Source of the DNA: Camellia lanceoleosa
Lineage: Eukaryota; Streptophyta; Magnoliopsida; Ericales; Theaceae
DNA: 64,000 bases
Assembly: GCA_025200525.1 (NCBI GenBank)
Contig: CM045761.1
Coordinates: forward strand, 141,424,223 to 141,488,222
Reading direction: 5' to 3'
In this document: in pieces, positions 56,816 to 64,000 of the stretch
How positions within the stretch are numbered: the first letter of the stretch is position 1
Layout of the letters: each line of letters starts with the position of its first letter
Translations under genes and position numbers: made by a program
The notes under the pieces: model-generated
The model's input: only the letters and a program-made list of their open reading frames with translations
What the model was told of the DNA's origin: nothing
The model's database searches: none

Positions 56816-59149
56816 CCCTTCCCTCCTTAAAAAGAATTTCGTCCTCGAAATTGAAGAAAACCAAACAGAAGACAGTTCAAACATAACCGAAAATCCCCAC
56901 TTGATATAGAGAGGAATCACAAATACTTCGATCAATATACATATATCAGAATTTCAACGGCAAGGAACCATTTGTAATCCCAAGTCCCTAACAACTAAGC
57001 GAACCACGTCAAATGAATGCTCAAACTTTAATTCCAATTACTTCCCCAATAGTTCTAAAATTTCCCGTTAACATTCCCAATAACTCCAAAGCTTCATCTC
57101 ATTATTCACAATCCTCATATATTTCATACCTTCCAAATGCTATAACAACTTAAAGACATTAGGACATGGGTTTACTCAAATATTCGATCACATGTGACTC
57201 ATAAAAGTGTCAATCTCTTTAGGTTCACAAACAAATTCTAACTCGATGACTTTGGGGCTCTTTGCTCCCTATCAGAATTAGACTTATTAAGCCAAATCAG
57301 ATTTCAAACAAACTCCAAATAACCACTCAAATCTCATATCAAGGAATTACATGTTCAGAGTAGAGTATTAATAAAATCAAACACGGATCAAACCTTAATG
57401 ATCATGCTTTCCAAATTACAGTAAAGTAATACTCATTTCATACTAGTTTTCCAAAACAGATAAGACAGAATAGTTTAAAGCTCAACATAGAATTTTCATC
57501 AATTATCAATTGAAGGACTTATTCGTACATAGCAAAATATTTCTTTCAGAAAACTTGCCATCTTGGGAAAATTATCCAGGAACTTATCATATCATAAACT
57601 TGTCAGAAATTCGTAACATTGTTGTCACTTCAGGAAACACTTATCAAATCGAACATTTCGTAACTCGAACTATGAATTTCCTTAAACATTGAATAGTATA
57701 GTTATATACTTTGATTGAAGCACAAGGCACAATACTATAAAAGCATATGATTGATTACATTATGTAATTATGTCCATTATTTCAGTCATGAATTCAGTTT
57801 TCTTAGCAGTATGAGTTTAAACCCAACATGTATAGAGTAGCCATAACTCCACCGATATAAAACGGCCATAGGCCCAGAAATGTAAATACACATGTAACTG
57901 CAGAACTCAAAAAGTTATTCCAATACTATTGTATTTTGAGCGGTCTTAGGCAGGAAATACCGAATGGCATGACGAGAATGTTCTGAGAATAAGTCACTAG
58001 ATGCACACAGACTTATATCACGGAAAGGATTTCTCAATCTCAAATTCTTAATACACAGAGGTAAGATTCAAATTCTTAATACACAGGCGTAATTATTTAT
58101 TGTTTTACAAGTGTCATATAGATAAACACATATTATAGGGGGGACTCTTCATGTCATTCGACTATTATTTAGAAAAAGTCCCAATTACAAGTTGCAGATT
58201 ATCCATATACGTAGCAGACTGACACGGATTTGATTTCAATCACAGACATGTGAGGTCGAATCTGAGTACAAAGTACAGATTCCCTATCAGAGGTCGTTGG
58301 TAATTTCCTTAGTTCACAAAATTATATTACTTACATACTGTCTCAAGGTCACTAATCAATTTCCCAAACATAGCTCACAATGCACAACAGTGCATTCACA
58401 GAAACATGAGATCCAATAGTGAGTTTGGTATTGGTTTATTTTCAGAATGGCCTATTGGCCCAGAATAATCAGAACGACCTTTCGGTCCAGAACAGCCTTA
58501 CAGCCCAGAATAGCCTTTCGGCCTCTTGAAATCGTCAACCAAAACAAATTCACAATTTTAAAAGAATCATTATGTGCAGAATTCCTTCTTATGGCCAGTC
58601 ATACTTAACACAACTTCAATTATTACATAAAGCACATCTTATCAAAATATTCCAATACAGTAGCTTCTCCGAATTACTGATCTAATCATTGTTATAGTAA
58701 GGGAGTCATAACAGGCCATAAGGTAACAGACATATAACATTCCTTTAATCTTAGCTATATCCAATACTTAAATGTAAGCAATGTAAACAGCACAATTATA
58801 TTACCATCATTTCCCCACAAATAGTGATCAATAGATAACATACATTGTATCTAACCATTTATATATAAGCTGACTTACCGGTCAGTTCAAATTCTTACCA
58901 CGCCTCTGCAGTACAATATTCACGTTGCATGTCTTGCACTCTTCACCAGCCTACACAAAATAACAAAGGCAAGAAAAGGACATACAATGATATAAATTGT
59001 AGCCATCGAGTTAATAACAGCGATTAACGTTGCCATCGTTCTTGTCTTTTCATGTCTCGATAACATATCATGCATGATGCCTAAATCTTTCTAGACATCC
59101 TAAAGCTCAATGGATTCGGTGTGAGATGGCAACTCGTGCTCGATACCAC
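56816..59149 (-). other. LARD internal region, non-coding
   Basis: It starts with the minus-strand polypurine tract AAGGAGGGAAGGG (56816-56828) and ends with the PBS. No gag or pol motif is seen on either strand; the longest open frame is about 60 codons. A short run of related phrases, GCCCAGAATAGCCTTTCGGCC-like, lies at 58445-58530. Sequence near 56829-56850 (TTTCGTCCTCGAAATTG) is the first internal block. Confidence 0.8.
59138..59148 (-). other. Primer-binding site of the LARD-like element
   Basis: The minus strand reads TGGTATCGAGC, the initiator-Met site TGGTATCAGAGC with one base missing, one base from the LTR edge at 59150. The missing base lies next to an error-like tract (see findings). 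Confidence 0.7.
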
Positions 59150-62100
59150 TGTCACGCCCAAACCCGCCCTAAAAGTTTGGGCATGACCCATTCAACAGAC
59201 ACTAAACCTTATACATATCATATGGGCCTGAGCGGAAGCATCCAATAATATAAAACACATAAAATAACATCCATTGAGCTATTCCTAACATGCCAGATCT
59301 CAACATCACCTGAATATTTTACAAAAAGTTTACACACATATGCCTCGACTCATTTTTACAAATAGGCGTATAACAAAAATATTAATGAAAAAGGAATTAA
59401 ATACAATCAACTATCAACAGACGTCCGGAGGGTAAATCGGACTCAACAAAAGCGTACATGATGCACGGCCGGTGGTGCTGGACACATTAATGTTGACAAG
59501 AGGAACAAAAGTCTTAAAGGTTAGGATTGATCTCTGTTGATTACCTACAAGAGACAGACAAAATATAGAATGAGCGAACTTCGGTGAATAATAGTACATA
59601 AATAATGTGATATTTAACTGAATAACCAAAGCGTGTAATCAGTAGATACATATGATTAACTACATGCCGTGTTTATTTCCAAAAAAGCCATAGTCCAATT
59701 TCATATGAGAATGGCTTTAAGCCCGGTTTATCTAATGCCATAGCCTAGGCCTACAGATGCGTAAGCGACCATGGGTCCATAATACTTGAATAATGTAAAC
59801 AACGCGAAATAGCGAAATAATGTAAATCACGGAAATAACAGAACGCATAAGCGTGGTAACAGAAATAACAGATGTATGGACTCAAGAGGTGGCTCGTACG
59901 GATTCCAGAGGTGGCTCCCACCAAAGTGTAGCACTTCGTTCCGTACAGCACTTTGTTCCATACCAGAAAATATTCATATCTGAAGCATAGTCTTATCAGA
60001 AACAGAGTCTTATGCATTTCCAGATTTCAAACCATTTTCGTAATCATTTACATAATCATTTCCATATTTAGATTTTGCATAAGATTATATGTGGTACACC
60101 CATTAGCCATCAGATCAGGTAGGTCCGAAGACCACAACAGGTAGGTCCGAAGACCACAACAGGTAGGTCCAAAGACCACAGCAGGTAGGTCCGAAGACCA
60201 CAACAGGTAGGTCCGAAGACCACAACAGGTAGGTCCAAAGACCACAGCAGGTAGGTCCGAAGACCACAACAGGTAGGTCCAAAGACCACAGCAGGTAGGT
60301 TCGAAGACCACAACAGGTAGGTCCGAAGACCACAACAGGTAGGTCCAAAGACCACAGTGTAGGTCCAAGACCACAATGTAGGTCCGAAGACCACAAAGTT
60401 GATACCAACATCGGTATTGTTACCCGAGGGGGGGCCGAGCCATAGTATTGTTACCATTACCGAGGAGGCCCATCGGGACTAAGGGAGCCACAAATACTTT
60501 TAGAAAGCTGGATATTCGTTCGTTCATTTTCAACATATCATAGCCTTTCAAGAATCAATCATTTCGTTTCATGATATCGAAAACATATAACTTAAGTTCT
60601 GAGCGTTCTTGATAACCGAATGGTAACATTAATTATCAATAGCAAACAAAACATATGGTACAATGTTTCCTTATGGTTCTTTGGACATAGATATACTTGT
60701 TTCGTAATTAGCAGAATCTTAACATTACCCATAATCCGTAGGTAAATCAGACCAATTCATAATCAACTTCATAGTGTTAATAGTTATATGCAATTCTTAT
60801 GCAGAAGTATAGGTAATTCTTAGGATGGTACATTGACAATAGTCATTAGTCATAACTCAAAATACAGATTAAGTTCAGGATCATACCGGTGTGTGATCAT
60901 CCTTTTAACGTTCCCATCAATTCTCAACCAACGCACACATGTTAACACATTAACTCACAGAGGATAGAATGTCAATAACAATAACGACTAACGGTAAATA
61001 ACATATGGTTGAGGTACTATTACTCACAGTGTTTGGCTGTTTGGTTTGCCCCTGTCGTTGTGCCTGTACAATTGTAATACACAAAGAAATCGGATCACAA
61101 AACTTATTTCGTTCTTAATTAATTCTCTTTATCCAAATTACATCTCATTTCAACACTCCACAATTGAGTTCATGTCATCCAGATTCTTACTAAATCAATT
61201 CCCTAATTTTTCCTTTACATTATTACATGAATTCCAACATAATTCAAACACAACTTATTATGATCCCTCCCCATTCAATCAAGGCTTGTTCACGTAACTT
61301 AACATAACCAACGCATCCTACATAATTCAAATTAAATTGCTAAGGCTCAATTTACATCATCCACATCATCAATAAACCCTTCCCCCCAATCTCCTTCCTC
61401 ACTAAGACATGATTCACAAAGCTTCTAACAAGTTCATTCGCAAATTTAAACATAATTTCCAAGTATCACCAAATTCCAATTAAACTTGTATATGCATAAT
61501 TCAATACGTCAATTTCATTATTCTACATTCAATTTGGGTTAAATCTTTGGTTATCATCCTTAAGAAACTTAGGGTTTCAAGAAAATAATGAGATTTCAAG
61601 AAATAATCAAACTTATTAACCCAACACTATTTTTCCATCAATTACACATCTAAGACTCATAAACCATTATTTAAACCCATCAATTAACTCCCAATATCTT
61701 CAAACCATAAAACCCCAATGTTCAAACCCCAAAATTCCCAAAATCTCATAATTTCTTCCATATACATAACATAAATGAAAACTTGCACCATTATACCATG
61801 AAGACATCTCCAATCTATCTATGGATGTAAATATTAAAGAGTCTTCAACCCTTACTTCAACAATCAAGCAAAAGGGGTGAGCTTGAGAAGAAACTTTCAC
61901 CAATCCAAATTTTAATCGGGTAAAAACATTGATCCTCCTTAGTTCTCCATCCTACATGCCAAAACCATGGTGGATTGTTGATAGAAATGGGTGAAATCAA
62001 AGGTTTGAGAGTTAGGGTTTCGGACTAAGGCAAAGAGGAAAGAAGAGGATTGAAGAAAACATGGAAAAAGATCTCAAAAACCAGTTTTTAACGCTGCTGT

Positions 62101-62679
62101 CCCGTAATTCCCGCTCGAGCGGACTGATTTCCGCTCGAGCGGACTCGCCTCAAAGACCTGATTTCAAAACTTTGAACAGGTATAACTCTCCCATCCGAAC
62201 TCCGTTTTAGGTCGTTCTTGTGTCCAAATTGAAGCCCCGGAAATAAGCTTTCCAATGGTTCTAACCTCACATCCAAATTCAAAGTGTGGACAAAGAAAAG
62301 GGTAAAAGAGTGACGGCTGGTCGCCGACAATTTATTCTAATTAAAGCTTTTGGCCCAATCTTACTTTGCCATCATATTACCACCACAACCAATACTCCAA
62401 AATAAAATAAGAAGGTTCCAAATACTCTAATAAAAATGTCCAAAACAAACCCACACCTCAGAAATGCAACTCAACCTAGAGGCCCGCTCGAGCGTCAACT
62501 CTTTCGTTTGAGCGTGCAGACCAACAAAGCTGTCCGCTCGAGCGTAAACTCCCCCGCTCGAGCGGAGAATCACAACTCCCAGAATCTCAGGCCGTCTACA
62601 CAATTGCTGGAAACTCCAAAAGTCCGCTCGAGCGTCAACTCTTCCGCTCGAGCGGAGGGAAGAATTCTGGGTCGTCACA
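59150..62679 (-). repeat. 5' LTR of the LARD-like element
   Basis: It aligns end to end with 53324-56815. From about 60620 onward it is nearly identical, while 59150-60620 differs by many one- to three-base gaps. The 22-bp array (60116-60396) has thirteen units, the last two shortened. Confidence 0.87.
60116..60396. repeat. 22-bp tandem repeat, about 13 copies
   Basis: Same unit as 54295-54558, with one extra internal CCGAAG unit and two shortened final units. Confidence 0.9.
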
Positions 62680-64000
62680 TGAAGTTTGAGCCAAAATCAT
62701 GCATTTGGAACCTTTGGACATCAAGTTGAAGCTCAAGAATGTGTGCTGGAAAATCCAGAATTTTTGATGCCCGCTCGAGCGGGGGAAGAGACGCTCGAGC
62801 GGAAAATTCGTGCATCCAGCACTCTCTAAAGACATGGTGTCCGCTCGAGCGGGGTAATTTCATGCTCGAGCGGGGAGCCATGTAGAGAGGTCTTTTGCTT
62901 GGGCGCCAGAGTGCACGATCGAGCGTAAATTCGACATAACCAGTACTTTTGCAGGCCTCAAGGGTCCGCTCGAGCAGGTAAGTCCACGCTCGAGCGGGGA
63001 CCCTGCTTTCTGAAATTTTGAAAAGACATTTTGTATTTCGTTTTATGTTCTCTTTCACTTCTAAGTACTCTTAGGCATGCATTGAGCATTGTAATTGAGC
63101 TAAAGAGATAAGCATGAAGCCTAAAGAGGAATATGTGAATTTAGAACGGATCGAATTGTTTGTGACCCATTTGTTTTCATGGAATGTGTAGGGTCGAGCT
63201 CCAGGGCAAACCAACCAACCGATCACTGTGAGTAATATCGATATTTTGAAGCTTGTCATTTGTCAAACTGCTTATTTCCTTATAAGCCTTATAAGTTTGG
63301 TAGTTTCAATTATGGACAAATGTTTGATATGAATAGCTGAATGGGCAGAAGGCGAGTCTGACATAAGCGAACGAATGAATGAGTGGGCCAGAAACCAGTT
63401 TGGCATTAATGAATGGGCTAGAGGCCAGTCTGACATGAATGGAAGTTTGAATGGGTCAAAGGCCAGTTTGACATGAAAGTCTGAATGGGCCAAAGGCCAG
63501 TTTGACACGAAAGTCTGAATGGGCCAAAGGTCGGTTTGATGAATGGAAGATAAATGGGCCAAAGGCTAGTATGTTCGGAACCACAGTCACGTGACTTAAA
63601 TTGCGTATATATGTGTTAAATAGAAATATGAATTGGGCCCAAGGCCGTTCGAAGCATGTTGTTCTACATATCGTTGTATAACTTCTTTACTTGATATTAT
63701 TCACTAGCTATCGCTCACGCTCATTCATGTGTTTATAGGTGAGCCAAGAGAAGTCCAAACCCAGCCCCAGTGAAGTCTGTGAGGAACAACAAAGGTTTTG
63801 AAGAGTCAGCCCTTGCGTCTCACGCACGAGACCCGTTTTCGCTTTTTTGTCATTCTGTTTTATTTTGTCATATGGGCAAAGTCTTTGAATATGTTGTATA
63901 TAGTTTTGTTCGGCTGACTTAGACCTATATGATCCTGTATGTACAGAGCTTTGTGTAGTACATATTTTGATGTGAGTTGTTAATGTGCATATGTATGGTT
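62680..64000 (+). repeat. 3' LTR of the Tekay-like element, second part
   Basis: It begins with the second copy of TGAAG, continues TTTGAGCCAAAATCATGCAT and matches 46175-47550. It contains four CTCGAGCG doublets (62768-63000) but lacks the foldback seen in the 5' LTR. The window ends about 170 bp before the expected LTR end. Confidence 0.88.

Larger units (their letters stand above)
53324..62679 (-). mobile_element. LARD-like non-autonomous LTR retrotransposon nested in the 3' LTR
   Basis: The ends are TGTCACGCC (53324) and GGGTCGTCACA (62679), flanked by perfect TGAAG duplications (53319-53323 and 62680-62684). Two 3.5-kb direct repeats (53324-56815 and 59150-62679) border a 2.3-kb internal region with no coding sequence. 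A polypurine tract on the minus strand (56816-56828) and a minus-strand initiator-Met-like PBS (59138-59148) show it lies in minus orientation. Large LTRs, a short non-coding interior and intact priming sites fit a LARD (large retrotransposon derivative), mobilised by a partner's proteins. Near identity of most of the LTR pair suggests a recent insertion. Confidence 0.88.
45228..64000 (+). mobile_element. Chromodomain Ty3/gypsy retrotransposon (Tekay/Del-like), plus strand, continues past the window
   Basis: The 5' LTR is 45228-47721, PBS 47725-47736, gag-pol 47935-52358, polypurine tract 52357-52370, and 3' LTR from 52371. The 3' LTR is interrupted by another element (53324-62679), resumes after it, and matches the 5' LTR to about 170 bp from its end when the window stops. 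Protein order gag, protease, RT, RNase H, integrase, chromodomain, plus the LTR size, fit a Tekay/Del-type chromovirus. The left flank is CGACG (45223-45227); its partner is outside. Most pol is well preserved, but a deletion, two frameshifts, stops and catalytic changes inactivate it. It sits inside the Ogre-like element starting at 41329. Confidence 0.9.

Noticed and set aside
55181..61297. 83-codon frames conserved between 55181-55432 and 61046-61297
   Set aside because: Conserved only because they are the two LTRs of the same LARD-like element; the end of the frame changes between copies.

Overview
This is a repeat-dense stretch of plant nuclear DNA, most likely from a eudicot. It contains a decayed florendovirus-type endogenous pararetrovirus, chromodomain Ty3/gypsy (chromovirus) retrotransposons, very long LTRs of Ogre/Tat type, and one wall-associated receptor kinase (WAK) pseudogene. 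I recognise no intact host gene. Every long protein-coding remnant carries stops, frameshifts or lost catalytic residues.

Layout, left half. Positions 1-1091 are the right end of an LTR-like repeat. Positions 1092-14188 hold one florendovirus-like copy on the + strand, in the order movement protein, coat protein with zinc knuckle, aspartic protease, reverse transcriptase, RNase H, then a second ORF overlapping by ATGA, then a promoter/leader and a 72-codon small ORF. Two later insertions cut it, each with a perfect 5-bp target duplication: a 3.5-kb Ogre-type solo LTR (3980-7501, ACTTG) and a 2.1-kb solo-LTR-like repeat (8619-10703, GTTTC). A third Ogre-type LTR (14189-17784, + strand, right end missing) ends the viral segment. 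Positions 17785-19541 are AT-rich with no recognised gene. Positions 19542-26534 are a minus-strand chromovirus, badly decayed, with both LTRs truncated. Positions 26814-28003 are the last exon (membrane segment plus kinase) of a WAK-like pseudogene.

Layout, right half: a nest of insertions. An LTR related to that of the first chromovirus starts at 28191. It is interrupted by a 12.4-kb gag-only Ogre-like element (28525-40943, target duplication CACCT), resumes to 41328, and is interrupted again by another Ogre-type LTR with its polypurine tract (41329-45227). That element is cut by a second chromovirus (plus strand, from 45228 past the window end). The 3' LTR of that chromovirus is in turn cut by a 9.36-kb non-coding element with 3.5-kb LTRs (53324-62679, target duplication TGAAG, LARD-like).

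Three signals cut across element families. (1) A compound module of paired CGCTCGAGCG palindromes and a CCAGCACTTTTTGCAG-like spacer recurs in LTRs that otherwise look different. (2) The Ogre-type LTRs share a palindromic G-box about 30-50 bp upstream of a TATA box, a plausible LTR core promoter. (3) Each Ogre-type LTR carries two clusters of GGCCGGC-like motifs. All element boundaries, target duplications and motif calls were read by eye. Family names rest on remembered family features and were not database-checked.
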